Source of the DNA: Zanthoxylum bungeanum | Lineage: Eukaryota; Streptophyta; Magnoliopsida; Sapindales; Rutaceae | Length of the DNA: 64,000 nt | Direction of reading: 5' to 3' | NCBI GenBank assembly: GCA_019454045.1 | Contig: SKCR01041670.1 | Location: 1 to 64,000, forward strand | Part shown: piece by piece, positions 1 through 10,923 of the stretch | Position numbering within the stretch: position 1 is the first letter of the stretch | Layout of the letters: every line of letters starts with the position of its first letter | The notes under the pieces: generated by a model | Told to the model about the DNA's origin: nothing | What the model saw: the letters and a program-made list of their open reading frames with translations, nothing else | Databases searched by the model: none | Translations under genes and position numbers: made by a program

Positions 1-558
1 AAATATCCACCAAAACCATTTTTTTCCTTACCAAAACAGTGGTGGTGTACTGCCGCAGTTGATGGTGGCCGCCCCCGTACTGTTGCCGTCAATGGTGATC
101 GCCGACCACACCAGAATGTTCAGAGATGGTTGACTATCACAGTGGCATAGTCTGTTGCCGTCGATTCCCTGAGATGTGCGACTGCTATGGCACTTTTCAC
201 TCCAGCCACCACCGCTGCCGACATCGTAAGACAGCCGCCGTCAATCTCGACCGAGCAAGATTCGCCGGCACCACTAGAGGTTGTAGTGTATTGCAACTCC
301 ACTGATCCCTCTCCCTACGTGCTGCTGCTGCTGCAAACCAAAACCCTAACCCTAACTTTTCCTGTTTTTGTTTCTATTTCTGTTTCTGTTTTTTTTTTTT
401 AAGCTGGCTCTGATACCATGTTGATTTTACTGAAAGAATATTCTCTTATTCATCTTCATATGTAGAAATACATGTTTACTTATACTAATACAAACTAGGG
501 TTTACTTATTAGGTCACATTTACTAAAATTCCATTCACACCTATAAATACTCTTAACA
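1..558 (-). mobile_element. 5' end of a copia-type LTR retrotransposon, cut by the window edge
   Basis: Positions 419-558 form a 140-bp LTR: it reads TGTTGATTTTACTG at one end and CTCTTAACA at the other. Next to it, with no gap, positions 406-418 read GGCTCTGATACCA, the reverse complement of the primer-binding site for initiator-Met tRNA used by plant copia elements. The element therefore runs on the minus strand and enters from beyond base 1. Positions 1-405 are its untranslated leader and perhaps the start of the coding region; a short open frame at 120-302 is not recognisable. The other LTR is outside the window, so the target duplication (GGATG expected from 559-563) cannot be confirmed. 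Confidence 0.8.
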
Positions 559-1147
559 GGATGGTTATATAGGCACCGTCCCTATATAAATTTTTCTCTT
601 CGATAATACCTTTAAAGTTATCAATTGCTACATCTATATTAATTTTATACTAACCAACCGATGGTTTTTCCATCTCCCATTCACCTTCTGCCTATCTGAA
701 ATCATTATCAAATTAAACCTTTTAGACGCCACTTCCTAATAGTTCAATAAGAAACTATCAGCATGTGCTGCAATTTGTAAAACTATAATAGCATTATCTG
801 TTAGGCGGAATATGTTGTAATTCATTTTTAACATACATAATTCAAGTAAATATGCAAACCATATATCAATCATAAAACCAAAGTCTTAGAAAAACATGTG
901 ATATATTTTACAGAAGATGAATATTGAACCAAGTCGAATGAACTATGTCCTTAAGAATTTTTTAGTCGTGCCTCGATGCTCTTACGGATCTCTTGACTAA
1001 CGTTCAACTATGATACTTGGTTACTTATTAATTAAGGGGGCAAGGGGCGCTCATTTTTATCAAAAACTTTAGGAAAAATAGTGAAAACTTTCCCTATATG
1101 TTTAAAGACAAAATGAAAGTATTGAATGAATTGAATGCCTAAATGAG
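559..1147. other. Intergenic AT-rich DNA, no gene seen
   Basis: No coding frame or RNA gene is visible. The stretch near 575-625 (CCCTATATAAAT followed by TTCGATAATACC) weakly resembles the terminal region of plant pogo/Emigrant-type elements and could be the far end of the transposon whose transposase remnant lies at about 2890-3300. This is only a suggestion. Confidence 0.4.
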
Positions 1148-2520
1148 AAACAAAGTGGGTCCACTCATATACATGTATGTGTGCTTTTGTAGGCACCCTT
1201 TAAATTATGATGTAATCCTTCTAAGAGTCGTATCCCACCATAATGTCATTTAAACTCAAAGGTTATCCTTAATCAATCTTAGAGGATATGTCCCTTCAAT
1301 TTGTGTCTTTCCCATATGACACTTGTTAAGGGACATGTCTTCATATAAATATAAATATTAGAGAATTTCTTACAATCCCTCATAATTCTCTAAATATCAA
1401 TGCAGACACTTGAGATAGTTTTTTTTTGAATTAAAATTGTGTCAGAATAAATTAGTTCGTCTTGAACCTTTCCTAGTAAATGACTATCAGATTTACTTGG
1501 CAAATCAGTGACTCATAGTCTTGAACTGTTTTGCCGTTAATGTAAACCAAGACAATAATCATCACACAGCTTTACTTCGACCATTTCCCATTCTAAAATT
1601 GTGTTCAATTCGGTCATAAATATCGGTTATGATTTTATCAAGTACTTTAGTGAATCCAGCCTTTAAAATTCTCATAGAAGCGGTCCCACTTTTTACTTGA
1701 AATATATGATCTATTGTAAAAGGTAATATGTATCTATATTTATTAGGATTTTTCTTCTAATATATTCATCATTATAAGTCTTAGCTTAACCTAACATTGA
1801 CAGACAACACTCAGTGTCATCACAAACAAAGTGGGTCTATTCATAGACATATATGTGTGCCTTTGTAGGCACCATTTAGATTATGATGTAATCCTTCTAA
1901 GAGTTATATCCCTCCATAATGCCATTTAAACTCAAAGGTTATCCTTAATCAATCTTAGAGGATATGACCCTTCAATTTGTATCTTTCCCATATGACACTT
2001 GTTAAATGACATGTCTCTCGTTAAGGGACATGTCTCTCATATAAATATAAATATTATAGAATTTCTTACGATTCCCCACAATTCTCTAAATATTAATGCA
2101 GACACTTAAGAGATTTTTTTTTTGAATTAAAATTGTGTCATAATAGGTAACTTTCTTCTTAAACCTTTCCTAGTAAATGACTATCAGATTTACTTGGCAA
2201 ACCAGTGACTCATAGTATTGAACTGTTCTACCGTTAGTGTAAATCAAGACAATAACCATCACACAGTTTTACTTCGACCATTTCACATTCTACAATTGTG
2301 TTCAATTCGGCAATAAATATCGGTTCTTGTTTTATCAAGTACTTTTGCGAATCCAACTTTTTAAATTCTCATAGAAGCGGTCTCACTTCTTACTTGAAAT
2401 ATATGATCTATTGTAAAAGGTAATATGTATTATCTTATTGAGATTTTTCTTCTAATATAGCCATCATTAAAAGCCTTATCTTAACATAATATTGACAGAC
2501 AACACTTTGCGTCATCACAA
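1148..2520. repeat. Tandem duplication of a 676-bp non-coding unit
   Basis: Two head-to-tail copies lie at about 1148-1824 and 1824-2520. Both begin AAACAAAGTGGGTC and end with the GACAGACAACACT...GTCATCACAA sequence; the offset measured at several shared landmarks is 676 bp. The copies differ by scattered substitutions and small indels, so the duplication is not very recent. Each contains a TATA-like stretch (CATATAAATATAAATATTA) followed by a T-rich run. No open frame is conserved between copies. It could be a tandem LTR pair or a duplicated piece of a DNA transposon; I do not recognise the family. Confidence 0.75.
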
Positions 2521-3476
2521 GAATGAGAAAGAGTATAAAACTATAGAGTCTTGGTTTAAATTGCACAAAATTTTAGTTGTCCATTTTGAACCGAGATCTT
2601 GGGATCTCTATTCAGGTAGGTTGGGTTTCCACAGTGACAATTCTTAATTTATAGGCTTCAAGCTTATTCCCCTCGATGACTTCTCAACTACTCTCTAGAT
2701 AAACCTTTAATAGGTGGATTTGTTACGTTTTTCTTCGACTTGACATAATTTATTGAAATTATGCCGCTTGAAAGCAGTTGTCTTTAGGTATTGTGTTTTC
2801 GACGTAAATATCGAGATTTACCATTATATATTGTATTTTAGGCTCTCCTAATAACCAATTGGCTGTCACAATATATATTTATAGCTGACACTGATTTGGG
2901 CCAGTTTAGAATATTTTCATTGCTCTTTGAGGTTGTATTAGGAGGCAAGAAAAATAATTCAAACATTTCTCAAGACTTCAATAACCTTTGGATGGGCTGG
3001 ACAATTTTCCACTAGTAGGATAACTTTTCCGCCGTCATCCATGATTTATTGTTAGCTCGATAATGATAATTAAGGTTGTTCATGTTCACATTTTTAAAAA
3101 ATCTATGATTAGCATACTTACCAATAATCCGAAGTGATATTTTGTGAGAATCATCGCCATTACAACAATCAACAATATTAATCCTTTCCTTATCCTTCTA
3201 ATTACTTTGACCTTTGTTGCAAGCAAATGAACTGCTTACAAACCATAAAATAACCTGTTTCATCCATATTGTAGATATCCTTCTATTGAAACTGGACTAG
3301 TTTAGCAGTAAATATACTTCATTTAATTTTTTTAGTTCTCAATAAATATAATTAATAATTTTTATGCATGAATTTTAGTTAAAGTAATAGTACCAAGTAC
3401 AATAAGATGATAAATATGTAATAAAAATATGTAAAATTATTTTATAAATGAATAAATATTCATTTATCGATAAATG
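2521..3476 (-). pseudogene. Remnant of a pogo/Tigger-type (Lemi/Emigrant-like) DDE transposase
   Basis: Read on the minus strand, about 3300-2890 contains in order the transposase landmarks DIYNMDETGYF, a segment resembling RITLLIVVMAMI, a motif like IIGKYANHRFFKNVNMNN, SWMTAEK, and a block ending in LFFLPPNTTSKS. These are hallmarks of the DDE_1 domain of pogo/Tigger transposases in the mariner superfamily. Stops and frameshifts interrupt every frame, so it is dead. The copia element at 3477-9814 inserted into it. On the far side of that insertion, 9861-9882 reads ATTCATTTATAGAGGTTTACTG, the inverse of the CAGTAAA(A)CCTCTATAAAT terminus typical of plant Emigrant/Lemi elements, so the 5' end of the DNA transposon is probably at 9882. 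Confidence 0.7.
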
Positions 3477-3681
3477 TGTTGTAAAATAAGAGATAAAATG
3501 AAGAAAATAATACCTTGTAAAGCTGCAAGCTTTTCTTCTTATTGATTTTAGAATGAATCAATTATACAAGATTTACTCTCTATTTATAGAGATAAGTTTA
3601 GGTTAATATTATTATCCCAAATCAATGTGGGATAAGCTAAAACATCAAAGACAAGTGTATGAGACCATCTAATTTATAACA
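3477..3681 (-). repeat. 3' LTR of the copia element
   Basis: This is a 205-bp LTR bounded by TG...CA with short inverted termini (TGTTRTAAA / TTTATAACA). Its partner is 9610-9814. The flanking AAATG at 3472-3476 is the left target duplication. Confidence 0.93.
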
Positions 3682-3690
3682 CTCCCCCTT
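3682..3690 (-). other. Polypurine tract of the copia element
   Basis: On the minus strand this reads AAGGGGGAG immediately before the TGTTATAAAT start of the 3' LTR. Position and composition fit the plus-strand primer of reverse transcription. Confidence 0.85.
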
Positions 3691-3860
3691 GGGACCCATC
3701 ACTTTAATTTTACAATAATTTATCTAACACTGCCTCATTAAAACCTTGTCAGTAAAACCCAATGGGACAAAAACCTGGTCGAAGGAAAAAGAGTACAATG
3801 CGCTTTTATCCAACAATATTTCTTGATGTCAATGATTATGCTCCCCCTCATGAATTATTA

Positions 3861-6800
3861 TCATGATAATTTGCTCAGTCGGCGCATTCCAATGCTATAT
3901 ACAAGCTTCTCAAATGTTGATGTAGGTAAAGCTTTAGTAAATAAGTCTGCAAAATTATCAGTTGATCTTATTTGCTTGACATCAATTTGCTTGCTCTGCT
4001 GGAGCTCATGAATATAAAAGAATTTAGGTGAGATGTGCTTGGTTCTGTCTCCCTTGATGTACCCTCCTCTGATTTGTGCAATACATGCAGCATTATCTTC
4101 ATATATAACTGTTGGAATATCTGTGGCAGAATTTAAGTTGCATGTGCTCTGAATGTGATGTATAAGTGACCTTAACCATATACACTCCATGCTTGCTTCA
4201 TGTAATGCAAGTATCTCTGAGTGATTGGATGAGGTAGCAACAAAAGATTGTTTTGTAGATCGCCATGAAATTGCTGTATTATTATAGGTAAAAACATACC
4301 CGTTTGTGAACGTGCCTTATGAGGGTCAGAGAGATATCCTGCATCAGCGTAACCAACAATGCCTGGATTTTGTGTTGGCTCATTTGAATAAAACAATCCC
4401 AAGTCTTTAGTGCCGTGAAGATAACGAAAGATATGTTTGACACCATTCCAATGTCTTCGAGTTGGCGCAGAACTAAATCTTGCCAATAAATTAACAGAAA
4501 ATGCAATATCCGGTCTGGTGCATTGAGCTAAATACAGCAAGGCACCAATTGCACTAAGATATGGTACTTCTGGACCAAGTATCTCTTCATTATCTTCTTT
4601 AGGACGAAATTGGTCCTTTTTAGGATCGAGAGATCGGACTACCATAGGAGTACTTAATGAATGAGCATTATCCATGTTGAAACGTTTGAGAATTTTTTCA
4701 ATATATGCAGACTGATGGATAAATACTCCGTTAGTTTTATGCTCGATCTGCAAGCCGAGACAATATTTTGTTTTTCCCAAGTCTTTCATCTCAAATTCTC
4801 TTTTCAAGTATTCAGCAGTTTTTAGAAGCTCTTCAGGAGTTCCAATTAAGTTCATATCATCGACATATACTGCTATAATGGCAAATCCAATTTCGGACTT
4901 TCTAATAAATACGCATGGGCAGATAGGATCATTTATATCCTTCTTTCATCAAATATTCACTCAAACGATTATACCACATGCGTCCAGATTGTTTCAATCC
5001 GTATAAAGATCGTTGTAACTTGATTGAACATAGTTTACGATCAATTGATTTATATGCTTCAGGCATTTTCAATCCTTCAGGGACTTTCATGTAAATATCA
5101 GTGTCAAGTGACCCATACAAATATGTTGTCACTACGTCCATAAGACGCATGTCCAATCTTTCAGAGACTGCCAAGCTAATTAAAAATCGAAACGTAATGG
5201 TATCCATCACTGGAGAATATGTATCCTCATAGTCAATACCTGGTCTCTGCGAGAAACCTTGTGCAACTAGTCGCGCTTTATATCTAATGATTTCATTATG
5301 TTCATTACGTTTTCGTACAAACACCCATTTGTAACCAACGGGTTTGACATCTTCAGGTGTCTGGACTACAGGTCCAAATACTTCACGTTTGGCTAAAGAA
5401 GTCAATTCTGCTTGAATTGCTTCTTTCCATTTAGGCCAATCGTGTCTTTGTCTACATTCATTGATATTTTGAGGTTCAAAATCATTTGCAATTTCAGCAG
5501 CTACTGTATATGAAAACACATTGTCGATGGTTATTTCATTTCGATCCCACAGTTCTCTTGTATAAGTATAATTTGTAGATTTTTCCTCATTTTTGGAATT
5601 TTGAGCCTCTTCAGGGGTTGATATCTCTTCAGGGACTATCAGTTCTTCTGGAACTGGTGATTGAGAAGATGTGGGTATAGTCATTGCTCGAGCATTATTT
5701 TCAACAGAATCTAAATCTCTCATTTTCCTCTTCCGGGGAATAGTATCTTTAGAACCAAGTGGTCTACCACGTTTCTGACGTGTAATAGATGATTCATTAG
5801 CTGCATTTACACTAGATTGTTCAATAGGAATAACCACCCGAGCTGGTGTATTAGCAGCTGGTATATGAGACTTGGTTACTTTTGCAGCATCTGTAAATGC
5901 ATCTGGTAATTGATTTGCAATTTGTTGCAAATGGATTATCCTTTGCACTTCATTTTCACATTGGCTGGTGCGAGGATCTAAGTGAGACATGGTAGGAACT
6001 TTCCAAGAAAGTTCATGCCTTGCTTCTGGAGGCCTTTTCTTTTCTCCTAATGGTGGAAAAATTGTCTCATCAAAATGACAATCCGCGAAACGTGCGGTAA
6101 ATAGATCACCTGTTAAAGGTTCCAAATATCTGATAATGGAAGGTGAATTAAAACCAATATATATCCCCAAACGACGTTGAGGTCCCATCTTTGTACGTTG
6201 TGGGGGTGAAATTGGAACATATACAACACAACCAAAAGTGCGTAGATGAGAAATATCTGGTTGGTGACCAAGAACAAGTTGGATTGGAGAATATTGATGA
6301 TAAGCTGTGGGTCTAAGGCGAATTAATGCAGCTGCATGTAGTATAGCATGACCCCATGTAGAAATTGGTAATTGAGATTGTAACAATAAAGTGCGTGCAA
6401 TTACCTGAATTCGTTTGATCAATGATTCTGCCAATCCATTTTGTGTATGTACATGTGGAACTGGATGTTCAACATCGATTCCAACTGATGTACAGTAGTC
6501 ATCAAATGTCTTGGATGTAAATTCACCAGCATTATCTAATCGTATGGTTTGGATTGGATAATCTGGGAATTGTGCCTTTAATTTAATCATCATGGCAAGT
6601 AGCTTGGCAAATGCAATGTTACGTGTGGATAACAAACAAACATGTGACCATCGTGCAGATGCATCAATCAAAACCATAAAGTAACGGAAAGGTCCACTTT
6701 GTGGATGAATTGGTCCACAAATATCTCCTTGAATCCTTTGTAATAATGATGGGGATTCAAGGGCAATCTTAGATGGAGATGGGCGTATCACAAGTTTGCC

Positions 6801-7492
6801 TTGTGAGCAAGCAGTGCAATTGATCTCATCTGTCAATAGAATCTTCTGGTTCTTTAATTTATGCCCATTGGAATTTTCAATTATTCTACGCATCATCGTA
6901 GCTCCTGGATGACCAAGACGATTGTGCCATAACATAAACATCTTTGGATTATTGAACTTCTGGTTCATCACTACATGACTTTCTATTGCATTTATGATTG
7001 TATAATACAATCCAGATGAGAAAGCCGGAAGTTTTTCCAATATATATTTCTTACCTGAGATATTTTTGGTAATACATATATATTCTATTTTGTTTTCATC
7101 TAAAGTTTCAATATGATACCCATTTCTGCGAATATCTTTGAAACTTAGCAGATTTCTACTGGACCTGTCTGAATATAGAGCATTTTCAATGTATAATTTT
7201 GTTCCATTTGCTAATAAGATTATGGCTCTTCCAGAGCCTTCAATTAGGTCTACAGGCCCAGATATAGTGTTTACCTTTCTTCATGTAATTTTACGTCCAA
7301 GAAGTATTTTCTATCTCGAAAGATAGTGTGTGTGGTTGCACTATCAGCCAAGCATATATCCCCACATTTATTTTTCGGAACAAATAATTTCTTTGAAGGG
7401 TCCATATCCTTGAAAGTAAAGTTCATGTCACATAAATATAATTCAAAATAATAAATATACAATAAAATATAATACAAAAAAAAAAACATCAC
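3861..7492 (-). pseudogene. Copia pol polyprotein (protease, integrase, reverse transcriptase, RNase H), frameshifted
   Basis: Domain order from high to low coordinates is aspartic protease (LADSATTHTIF, about 7340), GAG-pre-integrase (HNRLGHPG, near 6940), integrase core (GDICGPI, later NGLAESLIKR), reverse transcriptase (KARLVAQGFSQRPGIDYEDT; MDVVTTYLYGSLD; YVDDMNLIGT at about 4870) and RNase H ending near 3861 (DNFADLFTKALP). Protease-integrase-RT-RNase H order defines copia. Three single-base frameshifts are visible: near 7271 (before VNTISG), near 4935 (between EGYK and NDPICPC) and near 4290 (after SQTG). Integrase and most of RT stay open for over 700 codons, so decay is recent. No gag frame precedes the protease. 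Confidence 0.92.
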
Positions 7493-7529
7493 ATAAATAT
7501 ATATGAACCAAAATTACACACATATACTT

Positions 7530-8252
7530 AGAACTTCAGGTTCTCTTGAAAATTAATTTGCTGATCTAGAACTTTAAGTTCCATCTTACATTATTATTTT
7601 GAATATCAGGTCCTAAAAATGAATTATATTCACAACTTTAATTTCCGATTGATAATATTAATATTTAGAACTTCAAGTTCATAAATATGCTATTAGAAAT
7701 TCTGAACTTCAGATTCCATGGTAGATTTAAAACTGCAGGTTTTAATCTAAAATCTAATTAATTAAAGTTAGAACTTCAAGTTCGTTAATTGTAGTGTAAT
7801 TATAGAACTTCGAGTTTTATAATTATTTTATATATCTAGAACTACAGGTTCTAATCTAATAATTAATTAATGAATATAGAACTTCGGGCTCTAATTTACC
7901 TCTAATAGTTGATCACAAATATGAAAGAAATTAACATAAATTGTAAAATGAAAACAAAAATACAATTTCTATTTTCTGATGTGGAGGATCCAAATTAATG
8001 GCAACCACAGAGCATACTCATAAAAATAATTAATTTCTTAAACTAATAATAAATAAAAGAATAACATAATGAATTATAACTACGAGTTATAATTTTAAGA
8101 TTAAAATTTAGAACTTCAGGTTTTGAATTAGAACTATAGGTTCTAATTTTAATATTGAGATTCATAACTTCAGGTTGTGAATTAAAACTACAGGTTCTAA
8201 TTTTAATATTGAGATTCAGAACTTCAGGTTCTGAATTAGAATTACGGATTCT
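7530..8252 (-). repeat. Array of short hairpins with a CTGAA-type pentaloop (A/T stem class)
   Basis: A palindrome-like motif of about 13-17 bases recurs roughly every 30-40 bases in the copia leader. The commonest form on the plus strand is GAACTTCAGGTTC (7531, 8219; variants at 7668, 7771, 8111). On the transcript strand this is GAAC-CTGAA-GTTC. The stem varies with compensating changes: AAAC/GTTT at 7730, ATAAC/GTTAT near 8077, AGAAT/ATTCT at 8238, CAGAAC/GTTCTG at 8217. The loop stays close to CTGAA. The spacers are AT-rich. Paired changes in both stem halves argue for selection on RNA structure, or for a family of repeats spread with that structure. Confidence 0.75.
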
Positions 8253-8397
8253 AATTTTAATATTGAAATTCTCACACAATGCCTTCTGCTTTTAAAGACT
8301 ACAAAGAAAAAAAAAAAAAAAAGTCTTCGTATGAGCCACATGGCTCCGTTCTCAACCATTGTAATTGATCTCGTGAATTGATCACTTCATCACACTT

Positions 8398-9539
8398 GGC
8401 TTGAGGCCATCAGATATTGATCACGTTTGGCTTCAGGCCTTGGTGTACATTGTTGATGATGATTTGGCTTTTAAGATTCAAAGACATTCAAATAAATCAT
8501 CATTAAACGCAAGCTTTATGCCTAATTTAGAATCGCATATAAGGATTGATTTGGCGTAATCCAAGCTAACAACAGGAAGAAGAACATATTCCGTTGGGGA
8601 ATTAGCCAACAGGATTATGAATTTCAATCATAAACCAAAGGCTTCAGGCCTTATTAATTAGACACACAAATTAATTCTTGTAATTGCATGATGAATCAAT
8701 TGACTTGGTTGTGTCTCTTTTCTATTTGTAAATCAATTACACAAGAATTATTTCGGCTTCTGGCCTTATTCTCATGGTGATGGATGATGATTCAACCATA
8801 ATTAAACTTTATTGATCAATGTCGTATATCATGATAATCATGTTATCATGATCTAATTTCATGGCTCTAGGCCGATGGATTTGGCTTTTGATCATCATTT
8901 TTTTTAAGAAAAACTTAAATCATAATGCATCGGCGCATTTGATCATCATTTGATAAACATCTAAAGCTTCAGGCTTGATTTAAACTTGATGGTGATGAAT
9001 CGGCGCATTTGATCATCATTTACATATGCATCTAATTTATCGAATGGCTTCTGGCCGTAAGATGATATGCAGCCTATGATCATGATAACACGGCCAGTAA
9101 GATGATGTAATTAATCATCATGATCTTGCTTGTTTTGATGAATGGCAAAATTCAGTCCTTTTTTTTAGCAATCAAAGCATAACAATAACGGAAAAATAAC
9201 CAATAATTAACACTAAATAATATCATAAACATCAAAAAATCAAACATCAAAAGATCAACAGGACACACAATCGTTCTGCAGACTCATTAGAAAAAAGAAA
9301 AAAAATATCCTCATGGCCGCATGGATTGATCATGCTTCAGGCTTGATCATGCTGCAGGTCAATCATGAATTCAAGCTTCAGGCCTGATATAAGAATCAAT
9401 TGACTTTTATGATTCAAAGTCATCAAAATATCAAAACAAAGGCTTCAGGCCATATTGAATTTGAATTTGAGAGTTGGGTATTGAATGGCTTAAAGCTGCC
9501 ATATGAAATTGGCTTCAGGCGTATCATTTGGCTTCAGGC
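8398..9539 (-). repeat. Second hairpin series with GGC/GCC stems and the same loop
   Basis: GGCTTCAGGCC or a close variant occurs at 8429, 8640, 9441 and 9529, with relatives at 8398 (GGCTTGAGGCC), 8753 and 9045 (GGCTTCTGGCC), 8862 (GGCTCTAGGCC), 8966, 9324 and 9374. On the transcript strand the canonical form is GGC-CTGAA-GCC, the same pentaloop as the preceding array on a G/C stem. Motifs often sit beside GATGATCA/TGATCATGAT sequence. No gag reading frame is present in this interval. Confidence 0.75.
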
Positions 9540-9609
9540 CGATGCATTTCACTTTTGCTTATTTTTGTTAAAAGAAAAATTAAAATAGAAGCAAATTGTG
9601 CTGATAACG

Positions 9610-9814
9610 TGTTATAAAATAAGAGATAAAATGAAGAAAATAATACATTGTAAAGCTGCAAGCTTTTATTCTTATTGATTTTAGAATGAATCAATTATAC
9701 AAGATTTACTCTCTATTTATAGAGATAGGTTTATGTTAATATTATTATCCCTAATCAATGTGGGATAAGCTAAAACATCAAAGACAAGTGTATGAGACCA
9801 TCTAATTTATAACA
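9610..9814 (-). repeat. 5' LTR of the copia element
   Basis: This 205-bp LTR is the partner of 3477-3681 and is followed by the second copy of the AAATG target duplication at 9815-9819. Confidence 0.93.
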
Positions 9815-9819
9815 AAATG

Positions 9820-10217
9820 AATAATATCGCCAAATAAATATTTTTTCTAGTCTAAACAATATTCATTTATAGAGGTTTACTGACATTAAAACGATTAAAA
9901 TATAATGTGACAAAGGCTTAAAGTAGGAAGAGTTGGTAGTTTTCTCGTCCCTTTGATTTGTGATAAATTTTTATGTTGTAATTCGAAAATAAGACGAGAT
10001 GTCAGAAAAAATCCTATGTTTCGAGACAAAAAATAAGAGAAGATTTTAATAAGATGAAATAAATTGAATGATACATAAAAGAGATTTTAATAGGATGAAA
10101 TATTTATTTATCGTGAAAAAATAACGAGACAAGAATAAAATAATCGTTATCCCGATTATATAAATAAGACCAAACTGAAATTGATAGATCCCGACCCATT
10201 TTATTGTACATTCGTAC
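9820..10217. other. Intergenic; end of the pogo-type element, then unannotated AT-rich DNA
   Basis: Up to 9882 this is the terminal part of the decayed pogo-type transposon (inverted terminus at 9861-9882). From 9883 to the hAT MITE no gene or repeat is recognisable. Confidence 0.5.
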
Positions 10218-10763
10218 TAGGGGTGGCAAAACGAATCAACGAATCGAATTCGTATCGAATCCTAAACGAATCGAATCAAAATGTGATGGATTCGTATTCG
10301 ATTCGTATTTAAACGAATCCTAATATCAGGATTCGTATTCGATTCGTTTATTAAACGAATCGGATACGAATATTCGTTTATTCGTTTAGTCAATGATATT
10401 ATTTTTTACCACACTTGATTTACATTAATTCTTCATAAATATATACATATTTCATATGTAATTAATATATTTACTAAAAATACCTTAACAAATATCGAAA
10501 ATATTACTTTTTCTACGATAATTAGCTATAATTTCTCGAATCTTAATTAAAAATTAACAAGAACTAGTAAATAAAAATAATAAAACGAATCCTAAACGAA
10601 TAAACGAATCAATGAGCTTAAATTCGTATTCGATTCGTTTAATAAACGAATCGAATCGAATTGACCCATTTATTAAACGAATCCATTTTTTCAAACCCGT
10701 ATTCGCTTTAAAACGAATCGAATCGAACGAATAAACGAATCCTGACCCAAATTATCACCCCTA
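10218..10763. mobile_element. hAT-type MITE rich in AAACGAATC repeats
   Basis: The element starts TAGGGGTGGCAAAACG and ends ATCACCCCTA, terminal inverted repeats typical of non-autonomous hAT elements. It is flanked by a perfect 8-bp target duplication ATTCGTAC at 10210-10217 and 10764-10771. The 546-bp body has no coding frame. Both ends are packed with alternating AAACGAATC and GATTCGTTT words, giving strong self-complementarity. It sits about 150 bp upstream of the MED23 start codon and could affect that promoter. Confidence 0.92.
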
Positions 10764-10771
10764 ATTCGTAC

Positions 10772-10923
10772 TCCCATCATTAGCCTAAACACATATTATT
10801 TATCTCTGACTTTCCTAGTCAAACACTTCAGTTGTTTCGAAATTTAGCAACAACTGCTCTCGAATATATTATTATTATTATTATTATTTAACAAGAAAGA
10901 CTGTGCCTGAAGCGAAATGAGCA
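10772..10923 (+). promoter_or_regulatory. Proximal upstream region and 5' UTR of MED23
   Basis: Only about 150 bp separate the hAT MITE from the MED23 start codon. The interval holds an (ATT)n run at about 10869-10888 and no clear TATA box. A TATA-less promoter would be usual for a housekeeping Mediator gene; the transcription start cannot be fixed here. Confidence 0.4.

Larger units (their letters stand above)
3477..9814 (-). mobile_element. Complete Ty1/copia retrotransposon with intact LTRs and target duplication
   Basis: Two 205-bp LTRs, 3477-3681 and 9610-9814, both start TGTT(G/A)TAAAATAAGAG and end TTTATAACA. By eye they differ at about six positions, so the insertion is fairly young. 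The 5-bp target duplication AAATG is present at 3472-3476 and 9815-9819. Transcription is on the minus strand: the 5' LTR is 9610-9814 and the 3' LTR 3477-3681. The pol region (7492-3861) has frameshifts. The 2-kb stretch between the 5' LTR and the protease, where gag should be, holds short hairpin repeats and no gag frame. The sequence next to the 5' LTR (CGTTATCAGCAC on the minus strand) only partly matches the usual initiator-Met primer site. It inserted into a pogo-type transposase remnant. Confidence 0.93.

Noticed and set aside
338..357. Telomere-like CCCTAACCCTAAC
   Set aside because: Only two to three units within the leader of a retroelement; too short for a telomere.
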